64,000 bases of DNA from Actinomadura litoris (GTDB taxonomy: Bacteria > Actinomycetota > Actinomycetes > Streptosporangiales > Streptosporangiaceae), in assembly GCF_009733595.1 (NCBI RefSeq), contig NZ_WOFH01000010.1, positions 248,001 to 312,000 of the forward strand, written 5' to 3'. The notes under the pieces were generated by a model. It was not told the origin of the DNA. It saw only the letters and a program-made list of their open reading frames with translations, and did no database searches. Shown here one piece after another: positions 23,344 to 31,272 of the stretch; within the stretch, counting starts at the first letter, position 1; every line of letters starts with the position of its first letter. The position numbers and the translations under genes are program-made.

Positions 23344-24597
23344 ATGTTCGGTGTCGTACGCCCGTGCAGGCATGTCCTGTGCGGGTCGCTCTTCAAGGAC
23401 TGGATGGCCCACCTGTGCGGGCTGTGCCTGACGCTGCGGGCCGAGCACGGCCACGCCGCGCGGCTCGTCACCAACTATGACGGGCTGCTGGTGTCGGTGC
23501 TCGCCGAGGCGCAGGCGCCGGAGCTGTCGCCGCGCCGCAAGGCCGGGCCGTGCGCGCTGCGCGGGCTGAAGACCGCCGAGGTCGTGACCGCGAAGGCGCG
23601 CGGCGCGCAGCTCGCCGCCGCCGCGTCCCTGCTGCTCGCGGCGGGCAAGACCCGCGACCACGTGGCCGACGGCGACGGCCCCTACGCCCGCCGCCTCGTC
23701 GCTGCCGCCGCGGGCCGGGTGGCCGGACGGTGGGACGCGGCGGGCGCCCGCACCGGCGCGGCGGTCGGCTTCGACCCGTCCGTCCTGCGGGACGCGGTGG
23801 CGCGGCAGCCGCTGCTGGAGGCGGCGCCCGGACTCGGCCTGCTGGAGCTGACCGAGCCGACCGAGACCGCCGTCGCGGCCGTGTTCGCGCACACCGCCGT
23901 CCTCGCGGGACGGGAGGGCAACGCCGAGCCGCTCGCCGAGGCGGGCCGGTTCTTCGGCCGCGTCGCGCACCTGGTCGACGCCGTCGAGGACGTCGCCGCC
24001 GACCGGGCGTCCGGCGCCTACAACCCGCTCCTGGCCACCGGCACCACCCCCGCGCAGGCGCGCCGCCACGTCGAGGACGCGCTGCACGGGCTGCGGCTCG
24101 CGCTGGCGGAGGTGGAGATGGAGAACCCGCGCCTCGTCCGGGCGCTGCTGGGCCGCGAGGTGCGCCGCACCGTCGACCGGGTGTTCGCCGCCTACCCGCC
24201 CGCCCCCGGGCAGCCGCCGCACGGGCAGTACCCGCCCGGTCAGTACCCGCCGCCTCCCGGCTACTCGCCCGGCCAGTACCCGCCGCCCCGGCGCGCCGGC
24301 GAGCCGCAGGACTGGGGCAACGGCGGCGGGGACGGCTGGGGCGGCGGTGGCGGCGGTGGCGGCTGGGGCGGTGGCGGAGGGCACGGCCACCGGCCCCCGG
24401 ACCGGCGCCCCGGCTGGCCGGTGCCGTGCCTGACCGGCGCGGCCGTCTGCTTCACCTGCGGCGTCTTCCAGCCCGAGTGGAGCGAGTACCACGCGAAGAG
24501 CTGCGGCGACCGCTGCTGGTGCACCCGGCACTGCGACGGGTGCTGCGACTGCTGCGACTGCTGCGGGGACTGCGACTGCTGCGGATGCGACTGCTGA
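23344..24597 (+). CDS. DUF5685-family protein with cysteine-rich C-terminal tail
   Basis: The 417-residue protein begins MFGVVRPCRHVLCGSLFKDW and AHLCGLCLTLR, the Cys-containing signature of DUF5685, whose function is unknown. Residues about 60-290 are helical; AHLVDAVEDVAADRASGAYN resembles, only faintly, the second Asp-rich region of isoprenoid synthases. Then come Pro/Gln/Tyr repeats (QYPPGQYPPPPGYSPGQYPP) and a Gly/Trp-rich linker (GWGGGGGGGGWGGGGG). The last ~75 residues hold about 22 cysteines, ending in CC-D repeats (CCDCCDCCGDCDCCGCDC). The Cys tail suggests binding of Zn, Fe-S or Cu(I). ATG 23344 rather than the frame's earlier GTG gives the family N-terminus. A copper gene pair follows. 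Confidence 0.88.
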   Translation: MFGVVRPCRHVLCGSLFKDWMAHLCGLCLTLRAEHGHAARLVTNYDGLLVSVLAEAQAPELSPRRKAGPCALRGLKTAEVVTAKARGAQLAAAASLLLAAGKTRDHVADGDGPYARRLVAAAAGRVAGRWDAAGARTGAAVGFDPSVLRDAVARQPLLEAAPGLGLLELTEPTETAVAAVFAHTAVLAGREGNAEPLAEAGRFFGRVAHLVDAVEDVAADRASGAYNPLLATGTTPAQARRHVEDALHGLRLALAEVEMENPRLVRALLGREVRRTVDRVFAAYPPAPGQPPHGQYPPGQYPPPPGYSPGQYPPPRRAGEPQDWGNGGGDGWGGGGGGGGWGGGGGHGHRPPDRRPGWPVPCLTGAAVCFTCGVFQPEWSEYHAKSCGDRCWCTRHCDGCCDCCDCCGDCDCCGCDC

Positions 24598-24765
24598 CCT
24601 GGGCCGGCCCCGGCCTGACCATGGGAATCCCTCTCCCCGCGGCATTCGCGGACGATCTGGACCGTCTCGCTGCTCCATATGTGCTGCCGGGCCAGGGTCT
24701 GGTAACGCCGGGGCGTCAGTAGGCTGGGGGCCCACCCCATCCACCACTGGAGAACCCGGCCGCCC

Positions 24766-25437
24766 ATGAAGATCCACACGCCCCGCCGGCCGCTGCGCCG
24801 GTTCGGCCTCGCCGCCGCCGTCGCCCTCGCCCTCGGCACCGTCACCGCGACCCCGGCGCTCGCCCACACCAAGCTGGTCAGCAGCACGCCCGGCAAGGGC
24901 GCGTCGGCGGGCCCGGTCACCGAGGTCAAGCTCGTCTTCAGCGACAAGATCAGCGTCGCCAAGGTGATCGTCCGGGACAAGGCGAACAAGACGTTCCAGG
25001 CGGGCGAGGCCGAGCGGTCGGGGACGACCGTCACGCAGAAGCTGACGGGCGCCCTGCCCGCCGGGTCCTACACGGTCGCCTACCGGGTGGTCGGCGAGGA
25101 CGGCCACCCGATCGAGGGCGACGACCTGAAGTTCACCGCGACCGCCGACGGCGCGGGCGCCGGCGCGGGCACCGAGGGCGGCGGCGGGACCGGCGACAAG
25201 CCCGCGGCGTCCCCGAGCGCCGGCGGTGTCGGCGCCCAGGAGCAGACGGGCGCCGCCGCCACGACCAACGAGCAGCCCCTCAAGATCGACCAGGAGCAGG
25301 CCGAGAAGGACGACGGCGGCTCCGGCACGGTCATGTGGGTGCTGATCGGCGGCGGCGTGCTCGTCGGCATCCTGATCGGCGTGGTCATCGTGCTCCGGGC
25401 CAGGCGCAAGCACCCGGCGGCCGACAGCGGTGAGTAG
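24766..25437 (+). CDS. copC: CopC-domain copper-binding secreted/membrane-anchored protein
   Basis: The 223-residue precursor has a signal peptide ending ATPALA, giving a mature N-terminal His (HTKLVSSTPGKG), the classic first ligand of the CopC Cu(II) site. The GEDGHPIEGDDLKF loop provides a second His. An Ala/Gly/Pro linker (about residues 125-185) is followed by a C-terminal membrane helix (VMWVLIGGGVLVGILIGVVIVLR) and a basic tail, so the CopC domain is tethered outside the membrane. It delivers or stores copper for the CopD-CtaG fusion whose GTG begins 9 nt after the stop. Confidence 0.93.
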   Translation: MKIHTPRRPLRRFGLAAAVALALGTVTATPALAHTKLVSSTPGKGASAGPVTEVKLVFSDKISVAKVIVRDKANKTFQAGEAERSGTTVTQKLTGALPAGSYTVAYRVVGEDGHPIEGDDLKFTATADGAGAGAGTEGGGGTGDKPAASPSAGGVGAQEQTGAAATTNEQPLKIDQEQAEKDDGGSGTVMWVLIGGGVLVGILIGVVIVLRARRKHPAADSGE

Positions 25438-25445
25438 GGGCAGCG

Positions 25446-27671
25446 GTGAGTAAGGGCGCGGCGGGCAGGGACGCGGCGGGCAGGGACGCGGCGGGCCGGG
25501 GCGCGGGCGCGGTGGGCAGGAGCGGCGTCCTCGCGGTCGCCCGCACCGCCGCCGCCGCCTCGGTCGCGGCCGTCGTGGTCCTGGTGGCGGGGCTGATCCT
25601 CGGCGGCTCGGTCACCGAGAAGGTCATCCCGGGCCTCGGCGACGCGGGCGTCGTCACCCGCTGGGGGCTGCCCGGCTCCCGGATGGTGATGGACCTCGCG
25701 GCCACGCTGACCATCGGCACGCTGCTGGCCGCCGCCGTGCTGCTCCCGCTGGAGACCGCGCGCGGCGGACGGCAGGCCGCGGGCGCCCGGCAGGGCACCG
25801 GCACGCTGTCGGCGGACGCCGTCGGCTACCTGCGCGCCGCGTCCTGGACCGCCGCCGCCTGGGCCGCGGCCGCCGCGGCCAACCTCGTGTTCACGGTCGC
25901 GGACGTGCTCGGCCAGCCGGTCGGCGAGGTCGTCACCGGTAGCGAGCTGAGCAGCTACGTCGGGTCGCTGCCGCAGGGCACCGCTCTGATGCTCGTGGTG
26001 CTGCTCGCCGTCGTCGTGGCGCTGCTGGCCCGCACGACCACCACCCCGGCCGCGACGTTCGGGCTGCTGGCGCTGGCGGGCGCGGCGCTGCTGCCGCCGC
26101 CGCTGACCGGGCACTCGGCCTCCGCCGCGAACCACTCGGTCGCCGTGACCGGCGTCGCCCTGCACGTCGCCGCGATCGCGCCCTGGGTCGGCGGCCTGAT
26201 CGTGGTCGCCGCGCACGCGCTGCTGGGCCGCGACAGGCTGCCGGTGATGGCCGAGCGGTTCAGCCGCATGGCGCTGTGGTGCTACGTCACCGTCGGCGTC
26301 AGCGGCTTCGTCAACGTGATCTCCCGGCTGCCCGATCCCGCCGAGATGGTCGACACCGACTACGGACGGCTCGCGCTCGGCAAGATCGCGGCGTTCGCCG
26401 TCCTCGGCTACGTCGGCTGGTGGCACCGGAACCGGACGCTGCCCGCCCTCGCCGACCGCAGGCCGTGGGCGTTCACGCGGCTGGCGAGCGCCGAGGTCGT
26501 GGTGATGGCCTCGACGGTGGGCCTCGCCGTGGCGCTGGCGCGCACCGCGCCGCCCCCGCCGACCGGCGAGGAGACGCCGGTCAAGGCGCTGGTCGGCTTC
26601 GACATGCCGCCCGAGCTCACCGCCGGACGGCTCGCGCAGCTCGGCCAGTTCGACTTCACGTTCGCCGCGCTGGTCGCCGTGCTCGGCGGGGTCTACCTCG
26701 CCGGTGTCGTCCGGCTGCGGCGGCGCGGCGACTCCTGGCCGATGGGACGCACCGTCTCCTGGTTCGTCGGGCTGCTCACGATCCTGCTCGTGACCGAGAC
26801 GGGCGTCGCGAAGTACTCGCAGATCCTGTTCAGCGTCCACATGGTGCAGCACATGGTGCTGAACATGCTGACGCCGATCTTCCTGGTCGTCGGCGCCCCG
26901 GTGACGCTCGCGCTGCGCGCGCTGAAACCCGCCGCGATCCGCGGCGACCGGGGGCCGCGCGAGTGGCTGACGGCGGCGCTGCACAGCCGGTTCACCGCGA
27001 TCATCGCGCACCCGGCGGTCGCCACGGTGATCTTCGTGGCGGGGACGTTCGTCCTGTACTTCACCTCGCTGTTCGAGTCCGCGATGCGCAACCATCTCGG
27101 GCACATCGCGATGACGCTGCACTTCCTGCTCGCCGGGTCGCTGTTCTTCTGGGTGCTGCTCGGCGTCGACCCGGCGCCGAAGAAGCTGCCCTACCCGGGG
27201 CGGCTGATGCTGCTGTTCGTCACGATGCCGTTCCACGCGTTCTTCGGCATCGCGCTGATGAACCTCAGCCAGCCGCTGGCGCGCGGCTGGTACCAGGCCG
27301 TCGACCCGCCGTGGGGCGGCACCGTCCTGAACGACCAGCACAACGGCGGCGCGATCGCGTGGGGCTTCGGCGAGATCCCGACGTTCATCGTCCTGATCTT
27401 CCTGGCGTTCCAGTGGTACTTCGACGACCAGCGGCAGGCCCGGCGGCTGGACCGCAGGGCCGACCGCGCCGGGGCGCCCGGCGGCGACCCCCGCGACGAC
27501 GAGCTGGCCGCCTACAACGCCCGCCTCGCCAAGCTCGCCGAGCGCGACCGCGCCGCCAAGGGCGGCGGGGAGAAGGACGAGCCCACCGCCGGGCCCGAGC
27601 CCGAGCCCGAGTTGGCGGAGGCGGTCGAGGGGGACGGGCACGACGACGACGCGGGCAAGGCCCCCTCCTGA
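25446..27671 (+). CDS. copD: CopD-CtaG fusion: copper uptake/cytochrome oxidase assembly membrane protein
   Basis: The 741-residue protein joins two membrane domains. Residues about 25-400 are CopD-like, with periplasmic/membrane His in GHSASAANHSVAVTGVALHVAAIAPWVGG. Residues about 410-690 are of the CtaG (caa3 oxidase assembly factor) type: SVHMVQHMVLNMLTPIFLVVGAP, then GHIAMTLHFLLAGSLFFW and FHAFFGIALMNL, His-rich helices that probably move copper. The fusion is common in actinobacteria. A repeated N-terminal leader (GRDAAGRDAAGRGAGA) and a charged C-terminal tail (EPEPELAEAVEGDGHDDD) are cytoplasmic. Together with CopC it probably imports copper for the Cu(A)/Cu(B) centres of cytochrome oxidase. 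A terminator hairpin follows. Confidence 0.93.
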   Translation: MSKGAAGRDAAGRDAAGRGAGAVGRSGVLAVARTAAAASVAAVVVLVAGLILGGSVTEKVIPGLGDAGVVTRWGLPGSRMVMDLAATLTIGTLLAAAVLLPLETARGGRQAAGARQGTGTLSADAVGYLRAASWTAAAWAAAAAANLVFTVADVLGQPVGEVVTGSELSSYVGSLPQGTALMLVVLLAVVVALLARTTTTPAATFGLLALAGAALLPPPLTGHSASAANHSVAVTGVALHVAAIAPWVGGLIVVAAHALLGRDRLPVMAERFSRMALWCYVTVGVSGFVNVISRLPDPAEMVDTDYGRLALGKIAAFAVLGYVGWWHRNRTLPALADRRPWAFTRLASAEVVVMASTVGLAVALARTAPPPPTGEETPVKALVGFDMPPELTAGRLAQLGQFDFTFAALVAVLGGVYLAGVVRLRRRGDSWPMGRTVSWFVGLLTILLVTETGVAKYSQILFSVHMVQHMVLNMLTPIFLVVGAPVTLALRALKPAAIRGDRGPREWLTAALHSRFTAIIAHPAVATVIFVAGTFVLYFTSLFESAMRNHLGHIAMTLHFLLAGSLFFWVLLGVDPAPKKLPYPGRLMLLFVTMPFHAFFGIALMNLSQPLARGWYQAVDPPWGGTVLNDQHNGGAIAWGFGEIPTFIVLIFLAFQWYFDDQRQARRLDRRADRAGAPGGDPRDDELAAYNARLAKLAERDRAAKGGGEKDEPTAGPEPEPELAEAVEGDGHDDDAGKAPS

Positions 27672-27679
27672 GCGCCCCG

Positions 27680-27705
27680 GCCCCTCCCCCTCGCGGGGGA
27701 GGGGC
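27680..27705 (+). terminator. Hairpin after the CopD-CtaG gene
   Basis: GCCCCTCCCCC (27680-27690) and GGGGGAGGGGC (27695-27705) pair over 11 bp with a TCGC loop, starting 9 nt after the stop codon. There is no U-tract, as is usual in high-GC actinobacteria. Read-through into the histidine kinase 31 nt downstream is possible. Confidence 0.65.
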
Positions 27706-27735
27706 GCGGCGCCGTGATCTGCGAGGATCGGGGGC

Positions 27736-28968
27736 GTGACGCTCGTACTCGGCCCGCTCGCCCGGCGCACGACCTGGCGGCGCTGGTCGCATCTCGTCGT
27801 GGGCGGCGCGCTGCTCATGCCGTACTGGTTCCTCGCGATCAGCCTCATCCCCGTTCTTCCGATCGGCAGCAACTTCGTCGAGAGCGTGCTGATGCTGCTG
27901 GTGATGCCGGGCGCGGCGACGTTCGTGACCGGGCTCGTCCCGACCGTGCGGCTGCTGGAGGGCTCGCTCGCCAAGGAGCTGCTCGCCGGGCCCGCCGCCG
28001 CGCTCGTGCCCGGGTCGGCGCGGACGTGGGAGAGCCGCGTCCGCGCGGGCGCGTGGTTCACGCTGCACCTGTTCGCGGGCGTGGTGGTCAGCGGCCTGAG
28101 CCTGGCCGTGCCGCCGTTCGCGCTCGTGCTGCTCCTCGCGCCCGCCGTCGGCTGGGACACGCGGTTCATGGAGGCGTGGGGCTGGCGGGACTACTGGCCC
28201 CAGTGGCCGTCGCCGTTCGCGGGCCTCGTGGCGCTCGCGGCGCTGCTCGCGGTGATCGTGGGGGCGGGCGCGCTGCTGTCCCGGCTCGCGCCGCGCTTCC
28301 TCGGCCCGTCGGCCGCCGAGCGGCTCGCCGCCGTGCAGGCGCGGGCGGTCAAGCTCGCCGAGCGCAACCGGCTGGCCCGCGAGCTGCACGACTCGGTCGG
28401 GCACGCGCTCAGCGTCGTGACGCTCCAGGCGGGCGCCGCCGGGCGCGTCCTCGACAGCGACCCGGCGTTCGCGCGGGAGGCGCTCGGCGCGATCGAGGAG
28501 TCGGCGCGGGCCGCGCTGGAGGACCTCGACCACGTCCTCGGGCTGCTGCGCGAGGACCCGTCCCGCACGGCGCCGCAGCCGACGCTCGCCGACCTCGGAC
28601 GGCTGCTGGAGCAGACGCGGATCGCCGGCGTGAAGCTCGACTCGGAGGTGGGCGCGGAGGTCGGGCAGGTGCCCGCCGCCGTGTCCCGGGAGGCGTACCG
28701 GATCGTGCAGGAGGGGCTGACGAACGCGCTGCGGCACGCCGGGAAGGTCCCGGTGCGGCTCCGCCTCGGCGTGGTGGGGGAGCGGTTGGAGATGGAGATG
28801 AGCAATCCGCTCGGCGCGCCCGGCGGCGAGGCGTCCCGGCACGGCGGCGGGCGCGGCCTGGACGGGATCCGCGAGCGCGTGACCGTGCTGCGCGGCGAGA
28901 TGTCCGCCGGTCCGGAGGAGGGCGGGTGGCGGATCCACGTGTCGCTGCCGCTAAGGTCCGGGACATGA
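27736..28968 (+). CDS. NarL-type sensor histidine kinase
   Basis: The 410-residue protein has an N-terminal membrane part with about four to five helices (residues 15-180, with a DUF-type sensor pattern). It is followed by a HisKA_3 dimerisation domain with the phosphoacceptor His in RLARELHDSVGHALSVV (about residue 218). The ATPase domain carries REAYRIVQEGLTNALRHAG (N box) and GGGRGLDGIRERVTVLRG (G box). Signal unknown. The stop overlaps the response-regulator start as ATGA (28965-28968), so they form a translationally coupled pair. Start GTG 27736. The pair's location behind the copper operon suggests, without proof, an envelope or redox signal. Confidence 0.92.
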   Translation: MTLVLGPLARRTTWRRWSHLVVGGALLMPYWFLAISLIPVLPIGSNFVESVLMLLVMPGAATFVTGLVPTVRLLEGSLAKELLAGPAAALVPGSARTWESRVRAGAWFTLHLFAGVVVSGLSLAVPPFALVLLLAPAVGWDTRFMEAWGWRDYWPQWPSPFAGLVALAALLAVIVGAGALLSRLAPRFLGPSAAERLAAVQARAVKLAERNRLARELHDSVGHALSVVTLQAGAAGRVLDSDPAFAREALGAIEESARAALEDLDHVLGLLREDPSRTAPQPTLADLGRLLEQTRIAGVKLDSEVGAEVGQVPAAVSREAYRIVQEGLTNALRHAGKVPVRLRLGVVGERLEMEMSNPLGAPGGEASRHGGGRGLDGIRERVTVLRGEMSAGPEEGGWRIHVSLPLRSGT

Positions 28969-29621
28969 CGATCAAGGTGCTGCTGGTCGACGACGAGCGG
29001 CTGATCCGGGCGGGACTCGCGGCGATCATCAACGCCGAGGACGACCTGGCCGTGGTCGGCGAGGCCTCCGACGGCGCCGAGGTGCCGGGGGCGGTGTCGC
29101 GGCTGCGCCCCGACGTCATCCTGATGGACGTGCGGATGCCGAGGCTGGACGGCATCCAGGCCACCCGGCGCATCCTCGACACCGTCCCCGAGCCGCCCCG
29201 GATCATCGTCGTCACCACGTTCGAGAACGACGAGTACGTCTACGACGCGCTGAAGGCGGGCGCGAACGGCTTCCTGCTCAAGCGGACGCGCCCGGAGGAG
29301 ATCCTCCAGGCGGTCCGGATGGTCGCGCACGGCGACACCCTGCTGTTCCCCGCCGCGATCCGCGCGCTGGCCGCCTCGCACGGCCCCGCCGGGGACGCCC
29401 CGGGCTCGGCGCCCTGGCACGGGCGGCTCACCGAGCGCGAGGCGGACGTGCTGCGGCTGGTGGCCAAGGGCCACTCCAACGCCGAGATCGCCCAGGAGCT
29501 GTTCGTCAGCCCGCAGACGGTGAAGACGCACGTCGGCAACGTCCTCGGCAAGCTCCAGGCCCGCGACCGGACGCAGGCGGTCATCCTCGCCTACGAGACG
29601 GGCTTCATCACCCCCGGCTGA
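28965..29621 (+). CDS. NarL/LuxR-family response regulator
   Basis: The 218-residue protein has a receiver domain (VLLVDDERLIRAGL, acidic pocket D9-D10; phosphoacceptor Asp in DVILMDVRMPRLDGIQ, near residue 54; TTFENDEYVYDALKAGANGFLLK with the conserved Lys). A LuxR-type HTH follows (LTEREADVLRLVAKGHSNAEIAQELFVSPQTVKTHVGNVLGKL). It is the cognate partner of the overlapping histidine kinase. Its 3' end overlaps the convergent oxidoreductase gene by 14 nt. Confidence 0.94.
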   Translation: MTIKVLLVDDERLIRAGLAAIINAEDDLAVVGEASDGAEVPGAVSRLRPDVILMDVRMPRLDGIQATRRILDTVPEPPRIIVVTTFENDEYVYDALKAGANGFLLKRTRPEEILQAVRMVAHGDTLLFPAAIRALAASHGPAGDAPGSAPWHGRLTEREADVLRLVAKGHSNAEIAQELFVSPQTVKTHVGNVLGKLQARDRTQAVILAYETGFITPG

Positions 29622-30534
29622 CGGCCGGGTCGGGCCGCCGGAGCGCGGCGGCGAAGGCGATGACGCGCTCCCGGGCCGCCGCGTCGCCGAACGGGCTGAT
29701 CAGCAGGTCGGTCGCGCCCGCGTCGGCGAACCGGCGCAGCTCACGCTCGACGGTCCGCTCGTCGCCCGCGACGACGGTCTCGTGGACGCCCGCGAGGCCC
29801 TGCCGGTCGAGGACCGCGCGGTACCCGGGGAAGTCCGAGGCGAAGCCGTACCGGTCGGCGATGGCGGCGCGCACGCCGTCCGGGTCGGCCGTGAGCGCGA
29901 CGAGGACGCCCGCGAGGACGCGCGGCGCCGGACGCCCCGCCCCCTCCGCCGCGGCGGTGACCGACGGCACGATGTGGTCGGCGATCGCGTCCGCCCCCGT
30001 CCAGGTGGTCGTCACGCCGTCGGCCAGCTCTCCGGCGGCCTTGAGCATCAGCGGGCCCAGCGCGGAGACGATCACCTGGGGCGGCTCGGCGCCCGGGGCG
30101 TCGACCCGCGCCGCGACCTTCACCGTCTCGCCCTCGTAGCGGACGTCCTCGCCGCGCAGCAGCGGCCGCAGCGCCGCCAGGTACTCCCGGACGTGCCGCA
30201 CCGGCCGCCCGTAGAGGAGGCCGTGCGCGTCCTCGATCACCGCCCGGTGGCTCGGCCCGACGCCGAGCGTGAACCGGCCTCCGCTCATCGCCTGCGCGGT
30301 CAGCGCCTGGCTCGCGAGCGCGAGCGGGTGCCGGGGGTAGGTCGGCATGACGGCGGTGCCGACCTCGATCCCGGGGGCCTCGCGTCCGGCGAGCGCGGCG
30401 ACCATCAGCGCGTCCCAGCCGTTGACGTGGCCGTAGAACACGCTGTCGAGGCCGGCGGCCGCGGCGGCGCGGGTCCACCCGACGGCGTCCTCCAGGGGTG
30501 CGCCTCCGGCGGGGGCGAACAGTCCGATGCGCAT
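29608..30534 (-). CDS. LLM-class (luciferase-like) F420- or FMN-dependent oxidoreductase
   Basis: The 308-residue TIM-barrel protein begins MRIGLFAPAGGAPLEDAVGW and contains GLDSVFYGHVNGWDALMVAALAGR. It also has IEVGTAVMPTYPRHPLALASQALTAQAMSGGRFTLGVGPSH, a hallmark of actinobacterial F420-dependent LLM enzymes such as the MSMEG-type reductases. Substrate unknown. ATG 30534 is preceded by GGAGGACGCC. It is divergent from a TetR regulator (30632), which is its probable controller. npdG elsewhere in the window shows the host uses F420. Confidence 0.9.
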   Translation of the reverse strand: MRIGLFAPAGGAPLEDAVGWTRAAAAAGLDSVFYGHVNGWDALMVAALAGREAPGIEVGTAVMPTYPRHPLALASQALTAQAMSGGRFTLGVGPSHRAVIEDAHGLLYGRPVRHVREYLAALRPLLRGEDVRYEGETVKVAARVDAPGAEPPQVIVSALGPLMLKAAGELADGVTTTWTGADAIADHIVPSVTAAAEGAGRPAPRVLAGVLVALTADPDGVRAAIADRYGFASDFPGYRAVLDRQGLAGVHETVVAGDERTVERELRRFADAGATDLLISPFGDAAARERVIAFAAALRRPDPAVSRG

Positions 30535-30631
30535 GGCGTCCTCCAACATGAATCGGAGCTTCAGGTTCCGCCAGGATAAACTGAATTCCGGATTCCGGTG
30601 ACGGCGACCGGGCCGGAGAGGGGGCGGGACG
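30535..30631. promoter_or_regulatory. Divergent promoter region of the LLM oxidoreductase and TetR genes
   Basis: The 97-bp gap contains the tandem heptamer ATTCCGG-ATTCCGG (30585-30598) and an AT-richer core (GGATAAACTGAATT). This is the likely place for the TetR operator. No clean palindrome of TetR length was found by eye. Confidence 0.4.
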
Positions 30632-31153
30632 GTGCGAGCCGACGCGCGGCGCAACCGCGAGCTGATCGTCGAGGCGGCCCTCGACCGGTTCGCGGTGAGC
30701 GGGCCCGCCGCGTCCATGGAGGAGATCGCGCGGGCCGCGGGCCTCGGCGTGGGCACGCTCTACCGGCACTTCCCCGACCGGCGGGCGCTGGTGGAGGAGA
30801 TCGCCGGGCGGTCGCTGCGCTGCCTGCGCACGGGGCTGCGGTCGCTGGCGGAGCAGGACGTCCCGCGCCGGGACGTGATCGCGCGCTACGTCGGCTACTG
30901 CGCGGGCCAGCCGCTCGCGCTCATCAAGGCGCTCGCCGAGGAGAACGAGGCGCCGGAGGAGCGGCTGGAGTTGCAGGACGAGCTCAACGGCCTGCTCGAA
31001 GCGCTCGCCCGGCAGGCCCAGGAGGAGGGGACGGTCCGCGGCGACATCAGCCCCCGCGAGGTCGTCGAGCTGCTCAGCGTCGTGGTCTGCCGCCCCGGCG
31101 CCCGCGCGGACGACGCCCTCACGAGGGTGGCGCTGGACGGCCTGCGCGCCTGA
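30632..31153 (+). CDS. TetR-family transcriptional regulator
   Basis: The 173-residue protein has the N-terminal TetR HTH: RRNRELIVEAALDRFAVSG, then SMEEIARAAGLGVGTLYRHFPDRRALVEEI (residues about 8-55). The ligand domain is short and helical. GTG start 30632. Divergent pairing with the LLM oxidoreductase suggests local control of that gene. Confidence 0.9.
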   Translation: MRADARRNRELIVEAALDRFAVSGPAASMEEIARAAGLGVGTLYRHFPDRRALVEEIAGRSLRCLRTGLRSLAEQDVPRRDVIARYVGYCAGQPLALIKALAEENEAPEERLELQDELNGLLEALARQAQEEGTVRGDISPREVVELLSVVVCRPGARADDALTRVALDGLRA

Positions 31154-31272
31154 CCGCCAGGGGGCGGCAAGCGGGCGGCCCGGGCACGATCCTCAAACGG
31201 CACTTACCCCTCGTTTACGTAGGTGTGGGTAGAAAAGAGACAGCAGTGGAGCACGCTACCGATCGGGGGATC

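Noticed and set aside
23344..24597. DUF5685 protein as an isoprenoid synthase
   Set aside because: Only one Asp-rich segment resembles the family, and no first DDxxD motif or partner genes are visible.
31209..31232. A SigB-type promoter (GTTT...GGGTA) upstream of the baeRF-like gene
   Set aside because: GTTT and GGGTA are separated by only 10 nt, too close for the usual 13-16 nt spacing.
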